A stretch of DNA of 64,000 nucleotides from Cokeromyces recurvatus (Eukaryota; Mucoromycota; Mucoromycetes; Mucorales; Mucoraceae): NCBI RefSeq assembly GCF_025118155.1, contig NW_026251397.1, forward strand, positions 141,001-205,000, given 5' to 3'. Under the pieces are notes generated by a model that saw nothing but the letters and a program-made list of their open reading frames with translations, was not told where the DNA came from and did no database searches. Shown here piece by piece: positions 21,177 to 36,768 of the stretch. A program made the translations under genes and the position numbers. Position 1 is the first letter of the stretch. Each line of letters starts with the position of its first letter.

Positions 21177-24100
21177 ATGACAACAGCTAAAGTAGATGAT
21201 CTAAGCATTTCATCGGTATTAAATATTTTGCAGGACAAATATATCAGTAAACAGCATGTATTATTTGAGGAAGAACTAGAGAAAATGGTGTCAAAAGATG
21301 ACTATCTTGTGTCTTGGTCTAATCCATCAGTCCTTAGTAAAACATATGCCTATGAAATAACTCAACATAGCATTCTACATTCAGAAATTCAAGATTGGAT
21401 CAATACTAGTACTATTTACAATTAAATCATTTTTTAATGTTACGACTTATTTGACATGATATCCTTTCTCTTCCTCTCTTTCTCCTTCCCCTTCCCTCCC
21501 CTTTTTTTTTTTAGATTCAAATGAAAATATTCGCGCATATTTCAATCTAAATGCACATGTTATTGTTTTGTATAATCATCTTGACATTTATATACAATCG
21601 TTTGATTTAAAGGTTTGATAAGAAGACAAGAAAATACATTTTTATGCTTACAGACTTTATAACCTTTATACATGCATATATGCATTTGTATGTATGTTTA
21701 GTCTAAAAAATCATCAACAATAACGCTGCCCTTGATAGATTTATCAACTCAGCAAACTGCATCTTCATTATTTGATATTTTTATTGATAAATTAAATGTG
21801 ACAAGTATAATGATTGCAGTTAATAATTTAGGAAAGATTCACTACTATCAAGACTGCTTTAAGAATGTCTGTATAAAGTTTGAAGTGCCTTTGAAATATT
21901 ATAATGAATATATTACATCTGTTAAATTAGTGGATGCAGACCAAGCAGTAATCGGCTCGTCTACAGGTGAAATTTATGTCGTAACATTTCAAAAAGTTAA
22001 TAGCAAGAAGAATCAGATACAAATGAATACCCTTTATAAACGTACATTCACCACTACAGAACTATTACATTTTCCAAATTTTGTCAAGTTAAGATCAATG
22101 AATTGCTTGTCAAATGAAAATAAGCCACCTATTATAGAAACAGGACCTATAATAAGCATTTGTGCATTAAATGATCTATATTATATCTGCAGCAATAAGG
22201 ATATTTCAATATGGAAATATAATAAACAATATAATCAAATGGAGGTAAACCAAAAAAAAAATCAAGGCAATTGTAAGAAAAGGAACACTATTACTTATCG
22301 ATGATATAGCTTGTCTTTAGAAAAAAAATTGAATTGGATATTATTGACAATGTAGCTAAGCATATACCTTCACAAATTTCAAAAGAGAGTATAAAGTGCG
22401 ATATAGTAAATATGAATATTATAACGTAAAGATATAATTTGATATATCTATCTGTATGTATATGTGTATAACTATATTAATCTATATCTATATCTGTATC
22501 TGTATCTGTCTCTATATATGTATATATCTTGTAGAAATAATGAAGTTGTAATACTGGCTTCTTATACAGTGCCCGAAATGAAAAACTATGTTCAGTATAT
22601 TGTCATTAAATTTTGCATTGAGCTAAATGATAACGAGTTTTTAATATATGTTAACCATACAGCTTCAATACCTTATTCAGATGTACGTTCTACGCTACGA
22701 CAAAAAATACCTCAGTTATTGGTAACTCAAAATATGGCGTTTATCGCATTTGACAGGGCTGTTATTGCAGTTTCACTTGATCGTAAATCAGTCTTTGAAG
22801 AATCTATCGTACTTTGTCGTTCTGAAGATTCTATATTATGGATTGAGGAAATGAATGAAAAAGAAAATGATTTGAATTCGGTGTTAGTAATGACTGCTAA
22901 AAGCGGATTTCTTAAATTTCAAATCAACATATCAAAGATTCAAGAATCAAGGCTAACTGGGTAGATGAGAATAGGAACAAAGTCTAATTGCAAAAGATAT
23001 AATACTAATTAATATAATAATAGTAACATATATGCTAGTTTAGTGGAGAATATCGTAAGCCTTATACATACATATATATATATATATATTAAGAATACTA
23101 ACAATGTTGAAAGTCATAGTTTCTTCTTGCTAATGAGCTCTTATTTTTTTTAGGAAAGAAGAGACACCTTGGTGTTTAAATCAAGACTTGAACAAGCAGT
23201 ATTTTTTGGAGAGCCAGATAAGGTATGAGCTAATACTTTTTAAATTATGTTTATGATTTGCTGTTTAATGTATACAATAAAATAGTCGCCACTACAATTT
23301 CCCCTTCGAGTTGAACAAGAAGATATATCAATAGCAACTATGTCTCTACTAAATGATATTCAAAATGGCATATGTCCTTTTCTTCCCAAGACCTTAGACT
23401 TTGATTTATACATTGAAGCAAAGTATTACTTTCAAAAGAGGATTTTTGGAGTACTGAAAGATAATATGCTACATAATCAACTGACTTCAAAAGAACGTTA
23501 CGAATTGATGAAAACTACAGAACTTTACTATATAAGTTGTATATTAAAAGAATATTTTAAGAATCAGTGAGTTTTATTGTACATGTCTCTGTCTTGATAA
23601 CATCTAACTCTCTTGAACAAAACAAAGTATTTTAGATATACATTTTAAGCAACATTTAGTTGGAATTATTCAAACAATTACTGGAACCAAAATAATAGAT
23701 GATGACTTGCAAATTGAAGAATTTTTAAAAAATTATGTAAGTCTTATTCATTCTTATTTTTTGATATACACATATACATGTATTATATTAATCATTCTTT
23801 CAAAATATGATGTAGATTCTAAAAATAAAGATTTTATTCAAACAGTTTGAATTCTTTAGGTCATTTCCAGATACATTTGATATTCTGACTGTATGCTTTA
23901 TATATATATATATATGTATGTATGTAAAAATGACTTTAGATTGACTTGTTTAATTATAGATAGTCGTAGTAAAAACATATATTTATGAAGAAAAATGCTT
24001 CTCTATATATGGTCTTGACAAAAGAAATGTGAAAAGGGTCTCAGGTACCTTAGAGTAATACATGTTTAACTAATCTAGAATATTGATATAATGTATTTTA

Positions 24101-24943
24101 TTGTGAATAGCTCAACTAAGTGATATCCTCTCTACTGTACTCAATAATGTTATAAAAGATATAAAGAATCATAAAGATTCTGTGGACCCAATGGATTTGG
24201 ATTATACGGAAAACAATAATAAACAAGAGAATAGTATAATAACAGACTCTTCTTCTATATCAATTATAAAGCAAAGACTATTTGGTGCTATTAAACTACT
24301 ATTAAATACTTTAAAAATGGAACAAGAAATGAATGAAAAGTAAGTTTAAAAGCAACACAAAGCATTTTAATTAACAGTATAATATTAGTCCATTATCCAA
24401 ACAAATGTATAATAATTTACGTAAAATGGCATTTAAGGGGTTGTGTATAATCAATCAATATGAGTTGGCTATCGAACTTGCAAAGGACCATAATTGTACT
24501 ACCTTTGTTATCAAATTATTACAAAATTCTCAACTGTCTTATGATGAAATGAAAGAGAAGAATATTGATTATATTAATCTGTTTGGTAAGCAATATTTCA
24601 ATCCTTTACTTGAATATCTTGAGAAGCAAAGTAAGTCATATTATATATTATATGGAATTTGTATGAGCTAATTACTGATTGTCTGTCTGTAGATCAACAT
24701 CAAACTATGTTAGAATTATGTCTTCTATTCCCTGACTTTGCAAATGATTTTCTTGTAAACAATTCTGTTCCAAAAGTATCATGGATCTTTTATTTGAGGC
24801 AAAACGAATTTCTTCGTTCATTGAATTCCCTAAATGAATATCTTCAAACTGATTTAACAGAGGAGCAACGTGATTTTCTTTCAAGCTGGTATAAAATGAT
24901 TTCTGTTGCTATATCAGAGATATCAGATAAAGCTAATCCATAA
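21177..24943 (+). CDS. Nup133-like nuclear pore subunit (Y-complex), 13 exons
   Basis: Exons 21177-21408, 21515-21612, 21702-22244, 22310-22425, 22535-22960, 23159-23222, 23286-23566, 23628-23736, 23816-23890, 23960-24044, 24111-24339, 24389-24630 and 24693-24943 join in frame to 916 aa. The N-terminal half looks like a beta-propeller (HVIVLYNHLDIYIQSFDLK, then VKLVDADQAVIGSSTGEIY). After it, FKSRLEQAVFFGEPDK then SPLQFPL matches the conserved KSxLEQAxFFG...NP/PLxF segment of Nup133. The C-terminal half is alpha-helical, as in the Nup133/Nup155 stack; the end has LELCLLFPDFANDFL. Nup133 is part of the Nup84/Nup107 Y-complex scaffold of the nuclear pore. Homology to Nup155 is possible but less likely. 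Two acceptors (GAAAG at 23158 and ACAAAG at 23627) were picked because only they preserve the frame. Confidence 0.75.
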
Positions 24944-26938
24944 TGGCTGTTTACACGCTAAATATTGCATATATAAATAAGTAAATAAATCTATGCTAAT
25001 TTGTTTTTTTTTTAAAGTTTTAAAGCTAAGCAAATGACAGAAATCTTTTTAATAAATCATTAAAGAGAGCCTTATTGTAAGCTCAATTTCCATCAATGAC
25101 TGTTTCCATGTATAGGATACTTTCTTTCATTTTTAAAAATAAAATGAGAGTTTTACATAAGATTCAAATAATAATAATAATAATAATAATAATTCATTCT
25201 ATGAATCTAGTCCTCGGAAAAAAAAATGAGAATTTTTTGTAAAATAAGCATATAAAAGAAAGACTTGTACGCATCATTTAGATGTAACTTCTCATTATAG
25301 TAAACAATGTTTCGCTTGTTATTGATATAAAATTATGAACTAAATTTTATCTTTGAGTTTAATCTATCTTTTTTTTTTATACCTAGTATCGAGCTGCTTG
25401 TTGATCTTATTTGACTAAATCTCTTCTTTTAGGAACTTTGAATATCTTATCTGTATTGAACTCTATATTTCAATGTGAGCCAATAATAGCTTGAGCAAAA
25501 TAGTGTTTACATGTCTCTTCGTATTACAGCCATTGATCTTTACAATGAATAAAGCTTTATTATTGAATCAAGATAGCTTTAATATGTATATACATATTGT
25601 TGAGAAAATAATAGTATCGTATTTAAAGGGGAAATACAAAATTAAGGTTAGATATATATATAAATTACCCTAATAATAGTCTTCCTCCGAGATTTTTTTG
25701 CACTACTTTTTACAACAAAACAAAACAAAAACATTTACTATCTCCTATTTATGATATCCATCATCTTCTAGAAACCCTTGAAATAGGTACACAAGAATGC
25801 ATATTGTCAATCATTTTGTCACTATGGATATTTTTAAAATATTAAATGTCCATTTATATACACGCAAATACATATACATTTATATAAATGTAGAACCTTA
25901 TTAAGAAGATGATATACATTCGATACTAAATGATAATCTCAAGCGAGTAATATATTCATAATAACCAATATATCGAAGATGAACGGGTTAGATCATCAGT
26001 AAAAGAAAAGGCTACTACTAAAACCCCTCCCCTTAGGATCAAGTGGATAAAGCAAAAATAGTGTAGCTATGTTATAATTAGTTGGTAAGGGAACTAATCG
26101 AGAAAGTTTTATCCTGGTTATGACAGCGGGATTTTTCAGATGAAAAAGGTAATCGAGTTCATGTAGGCTTATCGAATAACTGGCAAAGTAAGAAAATGTA
26201 TTAAAATATGCACGTGGTTGATGGACATAAAGCTGGTTAAAAAAAGAAAAAAAAAGAAAGAGAGAGGGCGAATCATCAGATGGTATCAGATACTTGACGT
26301 TGACGTCGGATTTCGAGATAATGTATAGCATGCTACTTTGTTAACGTCTGTGTAGGGTACTTGAGTTGGCCATTAGGTAGTTATCTGAGACACTAGCAAA
26401 AAGATTGGGTATATTCAATAAAAGATATGATTATCCAAAGAAATAAATCTAATGATATGTAGCTGGTTAGCAATCTTCAACTGAGTAAGAATATGCTTAT
26501 ACTGGTTTTTAAGTCGTCTTATCGACAGGATCTAATATTTCGTTTGATATTGGAACGCCCAGAAATGTAAAATGAATTAATAGATAACAGGTAATATTAG
26601 TGTGATCTAGTTATAGAATCTAGTAGAAATAGTAGTGCTGACAGAATATAAATTTAGCTCACACATAGCATGATTTTAACGGAATCAGTTACAATTATTA
26701 TTCTTAGAAAGTATAAAACTAATAAATGGCCATTTGAATTGAATTTTCTCAGAAAAAAAAAAATTACAGATCAAGAGATTTTAAAGAAGGAACGATGGAA
26801 AGTCGTATTATCTATACTTATAATTATATTATAAATGGTGTAAGCAAAACAGAAAACTATAAATGGTATATATTTATTTTGATTAAGAGTAAAACGTGTG
26901 CTTTATACTATTTACAAAAAAGGATATGATATATCAAT
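24944..26938. other. 2-kb intergenic region, nothing definite
   Basis: Between the stops of two convergent genes. It has an (ATA)n run (25169-25192) and several T-rich blocks. A 111-aa minus-strand ORF (25996-26331) has a slightly less AT-biased body ending LYPLDPKGRG, and may be a decayed repeat fragment, but it lacks a recognisable domain. No RNA gene was seen. Confidence 0.5.
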
Positions 26939-27650
26939 CTACTCTCCATGTTTTAATACTCTAACAAAATCTCTATAGTTGAAATTGCCCTCTTCATCAA
27001 CAACTGAACCTTTAAACATGATATCAATCTGATATATGTGTATAAATATAAATATAAATATAACTATAAAGTAAGTTACTATATGTGTACCTCTTCATCT
27101 GTAAATCTATCGCCCATTGTTTTCATGCATTCTCTTAAATAATCAGCATTAATTTTCCCATTTCTGTTATCATCAAAGACAGAAAATGCTTTAAGTATCG
27201 TATTTTCCGGATCTGTATCAGCTAATTTCTCTGCCATTAATGTTAAAAATACTGTGAAATTGATAGGGCCAGTAGCATCTCCCATCATAGATTCAATCTC
27301 TTCTGTAGTAGCAGGTTGCCCTTTAGTAAGACAAAAAAAAAAAAAGAATCAGAAGTGCTTCTTATTGTGTATTATACGTTATAACAGATATATACCTAAT
27401 CTCTCAAATGTTACTTTAAGATCATTAATATCCACTAAGCCATCACCATTTGTATCCATAATACTAAAGGCATCCTTAAATTCCATTACTTGTGCCTTAT
27501 CAAACATTGCAAAGACGTTTGAATTCTGACGTCGTTTATTCTAAATTTGTAATAATAATAAAAAAAAGGGAGATGGGGGGGGTCAGTTGCGGATCTTTTA
27601 GTTTGATATACAAATATTATTTAAAGAAAGTAACTTACAAAAGGCGCCAT
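26939..27650 (-). CDS. Myosin regulatory light chain (EF-hand), 4 exons
   Basis: Exons 27650-27639, 27540-27396, 27320-27091 and 27028-26939 give 158 aa. SNVFAMFDKAQVMEFKDAF and the EF-hand DTNGDGLVDINDL match regulatory light chains. MMGDATGPINFTVFLTLMAE, TMGDRFTDEE and GNFNYRDFVRVLKHGE then follow the Rlc1/MLC2 pattern almost step by step. Four EF-hand positions can be laid out; the first binds Ca2+/Mg2+ best, while later ones (DDNRNGKINADY) are weaker. The protein binds the IQ motif of myosin II heavy chain at the cytokinetic ring. Exon 1 is only 12 nt (MAPF). The N-terminus lacks the long Ser/Thr extension of animal MRLC; RRQNSNVFAMF leaves Ser as a candidate phosphosite. Confidence 0.93.
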
Positions 27651-28838
27651 TTCTTTTCTTTTTATTTTATGTAAATAACTGTAAAAAATAAAAAAAACAA
27701 AAATCCAAGAAGAAAAGGAAGAAAATACAAATTATTGCAAAGTAGGGTATAATTAAAATAAATTTAACTTCCATTTAAGTAAATTATCTAATTTTGGGAA
27801 AAACAATAATAATGGTTTACTTTTTTTGTATACATATTTTTTTTTTTGGGTTCCCGAATTTATTTTATTTTGATCCATTTACCTTCATTAATGAATATAG
27901 CAAAAAATAATATCATAATAGAAGCAGTCCTTTTAGGTTACCTTTTTATTATCACATCTCTTTTCATATTGCCCCTATGTACTAAGTATCAGCTATAAAT
28001 ATATTCGTTTTGCCATCGAATTATGTGATTTAATATTTTCATTATTATTTTGCATCCAGGAGAAAAGGAAAAAAAAATTAAGGGATAATAGAAGCTATCA
28101 TTATTATAATGTTATTCTCTAAATATAATTTTTTTTAAGGGTCTCTTGTTATACCTTCACTCCGTATCTGGAGAACAAGTAGTTACAGTAGAATTGGCTG
28201 AGTTAAACAACGATGCATAAATTGACTTGAAAATATGCAAATAATATGTATATAAAATTAAAAAAAAAAAAAAAAATAAAAAAAATAAAATAAAAAAAAG
28301 TACATATAAAATATATCAATAGTAAAATTATGAATAATTGACATTTATTTTGCAATAGACTTGTTGAAAATGTGTAAAAATAAAAAATTACAAAAAAGAA
28401 GGAAATTGAAGTTGAAGATCATCTGTTTTACATATGCATTCATCATTAACATAAGAAGATTTACTCTGCAGGAAAGTTCTACATAGGTCTGTTAAGTAAA
28501 TTACCCCGCGCGTAATGATTATCTTAAACTTTTTTTTTTCTTACATCCCTTTAACTCCGTTAAGTTAAGCTTAAAAAAAAATGAGAGAGTGAAAGAGAGG
28601 CAACTCCTTGAATAATCCAACTTCTGCCATACACAGAAAAGACATATATGTATACATATATCAAATTTACTTTATATAAATACATGTATATTTATTTCCT
28701 TCTTCTCCTTTTATCCCTCTTTTTATTTTCTATTTTATTTATTTATTATCTATTTATTATATTTATTATCTTGCCTACTCATTTTCTCTTTTATTTCTCT
28801 CTCTATTCTTATCCTTCTATAATAAAATTTCTTTTTCT

Positions 28839-28877
<39 letters not shown>

Positions 28878-28903
28878 AGAGAAAATATTAATTTATATTT
28901 AAA
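27651..28903. other. 1.25-kb divergent spacer between light chain and Ca2+-ATPase
   Basis: No gene. It holds A-rich blocks (28258-28300) and an A tract (28846-28874) that ends about 30 bp before the Ca2+-ATPase start, likely part of its promoter. A T-rich ORF at 28648-28902 is an artefact of that sequence. Confidence 0.6.
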
Positions 28904-29773
28904 ATGGTCAATCATCAACATGTTAATGTTATTAGTGAGGATCCTACAGTAATAGTAACGCCTAATCCATCTACAGTTTTAGATGAAAAGGTTTTGACAG
29001 ACGCTGTTAAAATCGATTTACGAGATCATCTTACACCTCATAATGATACCTCTAATCCTTTCGCTTTTACACCCGAGCAACTATCAGCTTTAATGGATCC
29101 TAAAAACTTACCTTTATTACGTTCATATGGTGGATTAGAAGGCGTAGCTCGTGGTCTTCATAGTGATCTTCAAAAGGGTTTAATCCCTTACACGTCACCT
29201 CATCAAAATATTACTCTTAATCAAATATTCAAAGAAAAGGATGATTCTGTTTATGTTGAAGAAGTTGAATGCAAAAGGACACCTACACTACATTCATTGG
29301 CTAGACAATTAACACATCGAACCGATATCTCTGTACCAACACCAGATACTGCTGCGTTCCCTCAAAGAAAGGAATTTTTTGGTACAAATACTCTCCCTGA
29401 TGCTAAATCTAAAAGTATTTTTCATCTCATGTGGATTGCCTTTCAAGACAAGACTTTGGTAATACAAATAAAAGGAAAAAAAAATTTTTTTTTGACTTTG
29501 ATTTATTAAAAATAATCCTTTATACAGATCCTTTTAGCTGTTGCTGCTGTAGTATCTTTAGGCGTAGGTCTGTATGAAGATATCGCTGTTCCAGAATATG
29601 ATACATTTGGAAATCGTATTCCTGGCGTAAAATGGGTTGAAGGCGTTGCTATTATTGTTGCTATTTTGCTTGTTATTCTGGTTGGTAGTATTAATGACTA
29701 TCAGAAAGAAAAACAATTCCGTAAACTTAATGCTAAAAAAGAAAATCGTGCTGTCAAGGTAATTAAAGAAAAA

Positions 29774-29820
<47 letters not shown>

Positions 29821-32800
29821 AATAACCTAATCATATAAATCCATTTATTATTAAAGGCTACTCGTAATTCTACTATTATCATGATTTCTATTCATGATAT
29901 TCAAGTAGGAGATATTCTTCATCTGGAGCCTGGTGATATTGTTCCTACTGATGGTATATTTATTGAAGGGCATAATCTTAAATGCGATGAGTCTGCTGCT
30001 ACAGGAGAATCGGATGCTGTTCGTAAGCAACCCTGGCAAGTATGTGAGCGCTTAGCAATGATGCAAGTTAAAGAAGATGAAAAGCGAACTCGTGATCTTA
30101 CTCCTGGATCCTCTTCTTCATCTGAAGATGCTCATAAGTCAAATCCATCAGACCCTATTGTAGAGCACAGATCGAATTCAGATCCATTCATTATCTCGGG
30201 TTCTAAAGTGTTAGAAGGTATTTGTAGTTATCTTGTAACTGGTATTGGTGAAAACTCATATTATGGCCGTACAATGATGGCGCTTCGTTCTGAGCCTGAA
30301 AGTACACCTTTACAAGAGAAATTAAATGCTTTAGCTGAACTAATTGCTAAATTGGGGTCTGCTGCTGGTTTATTAATGTTGATTGTTTTGCTTATACGTT
30401 ACTTTGCCAGTTGGAGATATGGTGTTCCTGACCAGCCAACTGAAATTGTTATGGATATAATGAAAATTTTAATTGTCGTTGTCACAATTGTTGTTGTGGC
30501 TGTTCCTGAAGGCTTGCCTTTGGCTGTTACACTTGGTAATTTTTTTTTATTTCGCAAATAGAAAATTAGGGTTAATGATCTACTTATTAAGCATTACTTT
30601 TTTTTTTTTTTTTTTTTTTTAGCTCTTGCTTATGCAACTCAACGAATGCTGAAAGATAACAACCTGGTTCGTGTATTGGCCGCATGTGAGACAATGGGAA
30701 ATGCTACTACAGTATGTTCGGATAAAACAGGCACATTGACACAAAATAAAATGACTGTGGTTGCAGGAACCTTTGGGTCTTCTTTTCGATTCATAAAGAA
30801 CCCACCTTCATCTCGGTCCGATTTAATTGATATCAAAAACGTGTCTAGTGCCGCACCCAAGGAAGTGCTTAATATCATAAATCAATCCATTGCTGTCAAT
30901 TCTACTGCGTTTGAAGGAGAAAATGAAAAAGGAGAGCCTTGTTTTATAGGAAATAAAACCGAGACAGCCCTCTTGCAATTTTCTCGTGATACCAAAGCTG
31001 AGCATTATGATGTCCTTCGTTCACGATGGCCTATTGAACAGGTATATCCTTTTAGTTCAGAGAGGAAGGCAATGGCAACAGTGTTGCAAATCCCACATAC
31101 TACTCAATCTGGGAAAGTGATGTACCGAGTACATATAAAGGGTGCATCTGAAATCATCTTGGGACTTTGCTCTTCTATATTAACCCTTCAAAAATTAACA
31201 AACAAAGATAGCAACCATGGGAATGATGACTATCAAGGGGCTAGCTCTCGTGATTTAACTGAAGATGATAAAGATAGAATTGAACGTATCATTCAAAGTT
31301 ATGCTACTCGTAGTCTAAGAACTATTAGCATTGCCTATCGTGACTTTGAACAATGGCCACCTAAGGGTCCTAGTAAGAATGTAGATGATGATGTACCTTA
31401 TGAAAATCTTGTTGAAGATAAAGGTTTAACTTTTCTTGGTGTTGTTGGTATTGAAGATCCTCTTCGAGAAGGTGTTCCTGAAGCAGTACAAGCTTGTCAA
31501 CGTGCAGGTGTATTCGTGCGTATGGTGACAGGTGATAATGTTGTTACCGCAAAATCCATTGCTAAACAGTGTGGTATCTATACTCCTGGTGGTATCGTGA
31601 TGGAAGGTCCTACTTTTCGTAAACTCCCGTTATCAGAGATGGATAATATTCTACCTCGGCTTCAAGTTTTAGCTCGTTCAAGTCCAGAAGATAAACGTAT
31701 TCTTGTTAGTCGACTTCGTGAGCTAGGCGACATTGTCGCTGTCACTGGCGATGGTACAAATGATGGACCTGCTTTGAAGATGGCTGATGTGGGCTTCTCT
31801 ATGGGTATTGCTGGTACAGAGGTAGCTAAGGAAGCATCTAGTATTATTCTAATGGATGACAATTTTTCAAGTATTGTCAAGGCTATCATGTGGGGCCGTT
31901 GTGTAAACGACTCTGTGAAAAAATTTTTAGAATTTCAAATTACAGTCAACATTGTCGCTGTCATCCTAACTTTTATTTCAGCTGTTGCAAGTCCAGAACA
32001 AAAATCTGTCTTAACTGCGGTTCAACTTTTGTGGGTTAACTTGATTATGGATACCTTTGCTGCACTTGCTTTAGCTACTGATCCTCCTACCGAAGACGTA
32101 TTGGATAGAAGACCTGAACCTCGTTCTGCTCCTCTAATTACATTTAAAATGTGGAAGATGATTATTGGACAAGCTATCTTCCAGTTAGTTGTTACTCTTA
32201 TACTCTTATATAGTAACGTTCTTAATTATCCAACCGAAAGTGCTTTATTACAAACCGTTGTCTTTAATACTTTTGTATTTTGTCAAATTTTTAATGAAAT
32301 CAAGTAAGTGTAATAGTAATGATGATCATCATATACATATATATATATATATATATATATTAACTAATGAATTTCATTATTTATATGTAAACAGTTGTAG
32401 AAGAATTGACAGCAAACTTAATGTATTCTCAAATATTTTGGCAAATAAGTTCTTTATCGTAATTTTCTTTATTTGTATTATTGGTCAAGTTATGATTGTT
32501 CAATTTGGTGGTGCAGCTTTTCAAGTAGTACCACTTAATGGTGTTAATTGGTGTATTGCCATTGTAATTGGTTTATTATCTTTACCTATAGGTGTTATCA
32601 TTCGTCTTATTCCCGATGATATCTTTGGCTTTTTATTTTTAAACCCTGTTACTCGAGATAGATACTTAGGAGGTAATACAAATACAATTCCATCGGTTTA
32701 TGTTGCAGGAAATGAACGTATGCCATGGGATCCTAATGAAAGAACTAATACTATGGCTTCTCGATCTTCTAAGCATAATGATAATCAATCATTTGGAAAT

Positions 32801-32824
32801 GATACTATTCGTAATCTCGAGTAA
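28904..32824 (+). CDS. P2B-type Ca2+-ATPase (Pmc1-like), 5 exons
   Basis: Exons 28904-29458, 29528-29758, 29857-30535, 30623-32303 and 32395-32824 join to 1191 aa. Catalytic motifs in order: the actuator CDESAATGESD, the PEGLPLAVT helix, the phosphorylation site DKTGTLTQNKM (split from the helix by an intron), KGASEI in the nucleotide-binding domain, MVTGDN, and GDGTNDGPALKMADVGFSMG in the hinge. NLIMDTFAALALATDPP is the M6 segment. The N-terminal 120 aa has the LMDPKNLPLL..GGLEGVARGL signature of fungal PMCA-type pumps. Pmc1 moves Ca2+ into vacuoles or out of the cell at ATP's expense. The C-terminal tail after the last membrane segment is short and I see no obvious calmodulin site. T9 and T20 runs flank intron 3. 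Confidence 0.95.
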
Positions 32825-33348
32825 TATTCTCCTTTACATCTCTCTCCCCTCCCCCTCTTTTTTTTTTTTCTTCTGTTATACTCCTTTATTCTATAAACTA
32901 ATTCATTTGCTTTTATCTTTCTGCATACTCTTCGAATTCTTTTCTTTTTTCCTCCTAGGAAATTACCTTCCCTTTAGACATTTAAGATATCAGAAGAAGA
33001 CAGTATATTTTTCAAATTAAGTTATTATATATGATAACATAAACATTATAATGTATGCTCGTATAACTGTTTAATAATAAAAGAAATACTTGCTTTGTTT
33101 ACTGTATTTCAAGTGATCTATACCATTATATTTTAAATTTAAAAAAATATATACAAATATTTTTTTTATCCATTGCAACATTTTTCTTAAGATTAATTAT
33201 CGATGATGAATTATTACTATTTTTTAACCCTATAAATACTTTTTTTCACATTTACTTGGATTGTAAACTCTAATATTTTATTCTTTTATGATTTCATTTT
33301 TTATGTTGTAAATCTGATTGGTGTAATATATATGCTATATCTTGTACA

Positions 33349-33403
<55 letters not shown>

Positions 33404-33474
33404 GTCAAATAATCATAATCTCTCATACTCCCTCTTTCTTTTTACATATTATTCTTTGATTGTTAAAACAAATA
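32825..33474. promoter_or_regulatory. Spacer with A50 tract upstream of SelO
   Basis: 650 bp between two tandem genes. A perfect A50 run (33351-33400) ends 74 bp before the SelO ATG at 33475 and probably acts as a poly(dA:dT), nucleosome-depleted promoter element. No gene seen. Confidence 0.55.
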
Positions 33475-35553
<2,079 letters not shown>

Positions 35554-36768
35554 CCAAGTTTATACAGAGATTTTTTTTTTATTCATGACTAAAAATAATG
35601 AAGATGTGTATTCGTATCAATATACATATATAATATATATTTGCTTACTTTTTCAATGTATATTCTAATGCTAGAACTTCTTTAAAAAAATAAAACCAGT
35701 TGATTACTATCATTTTTCTATAAAAGTATGCTTTACATTAATCGAAAAATTTTTGCTTCTATAAAAAAAATGCAGGTACACATTTATATGTTATGCCAAA
35801 CTTTAAAATGTATATTAAAGCGCACTTTCTTCGGTAAATAAAATATAAAACGTGGCAGTTGATTTTTTTTTTCTATTGTTCATCTTATCTTTGAATAAAA
35901 TCTACTATTATTTTATACATTCTAATATTTAAGCTTATAAGTTTACAATCATTCTTTAACATTATTAACCTTGTAATAATTAATATATACTGATGTATAT
36001 TATAAAAATGAGTGTATTTTATAAAAAAAGGAAAAAAAAAGAAAAAGTGTTATCTAACAGACATGTTATTTTTAAATTTGGTAAATCAAAAACAAAGTCA
36101 CGCGATCATATCAATTTTCTTTGGTGAAAAACGTCTCATTGAGCAAATCAACTTGTCATTAGTGAAAAATGATTACAACGATAAAAAAAAAATCCTGTGG
36201 ACTTTTAAAGAGAAGAAGTTTCACCTTTCTTATTATTTGTTGAATAAAGATTTTCTTTATAGATTAAAATAACATCTGTATTCTATTCTTATAATTTTTT
36301 ATACCTAAAACTCAAAAACGCGTTCGTATTTTATTTCTTAAATGATATTAAAGGATAAAGGCAACATTATTTATAATTATTCTTTTTATTGTTAATACTG
36401 CGAAACAAATAAAGACATAGTTAAAGACTTACTTTCTTTTTTTTTATTATAAATATAAAATTCATTCATTAAAATATATAAATAAATAAAACCTATAATG
36501 ATATGTATGTACAACTATGTCTCTCTTTTTTTTTTAAGTAAATTAAGTAAAAAAACAAAACTGAAGAGATTACTTTTAGCTGCTCTCTCAAGAAGGTAAA
36601 GGCTCAAAATGTATATCGCTGATTTCAAAATCATACAATATCATGAGATAAGTTTCAGTTTTTTTTTTTTTTTTTTTTTTTCTAGTTATATAATTTTTTC
36701 CATTAAAATTTATTTTCTCCTTTCTTTTTTTTCTTCTTTACACTTTTTATTCTTTTAGAGGAATAATA
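35554..36768. other. 1.2-kb intergenic region, SelO to PFK
   Basis: AT-rich, no recognisable gene; a lysine-rich 86-aa ORF at 36012-36272 has no domain. T22 at 36660-36681 and other T tracts lie within about 110 bp of the phosphofructokinase ATG and fit a strong promoter. Confidence 0.55.

Noticed and set aside
22245..22304. Stop after ORF 3 of the Nup133-like gene as a true end
   Set aside because: A GTAAAC...ATATAG intron (22245-22309) joins in frame to a continued coding exon, and later exons match Nup133.
25996..26331. 111-aa minus-strand ORF
   Set aside because: No domain, no introns, no known homologue I can name; kept only as a possible repeat fragment in the intergenic note.
36012..36272. 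Lysine-rich 86-aa ORF between SelO and PFK
   Set aside because: Composition reflects A-rich DNA; no motif, signal or splice context.
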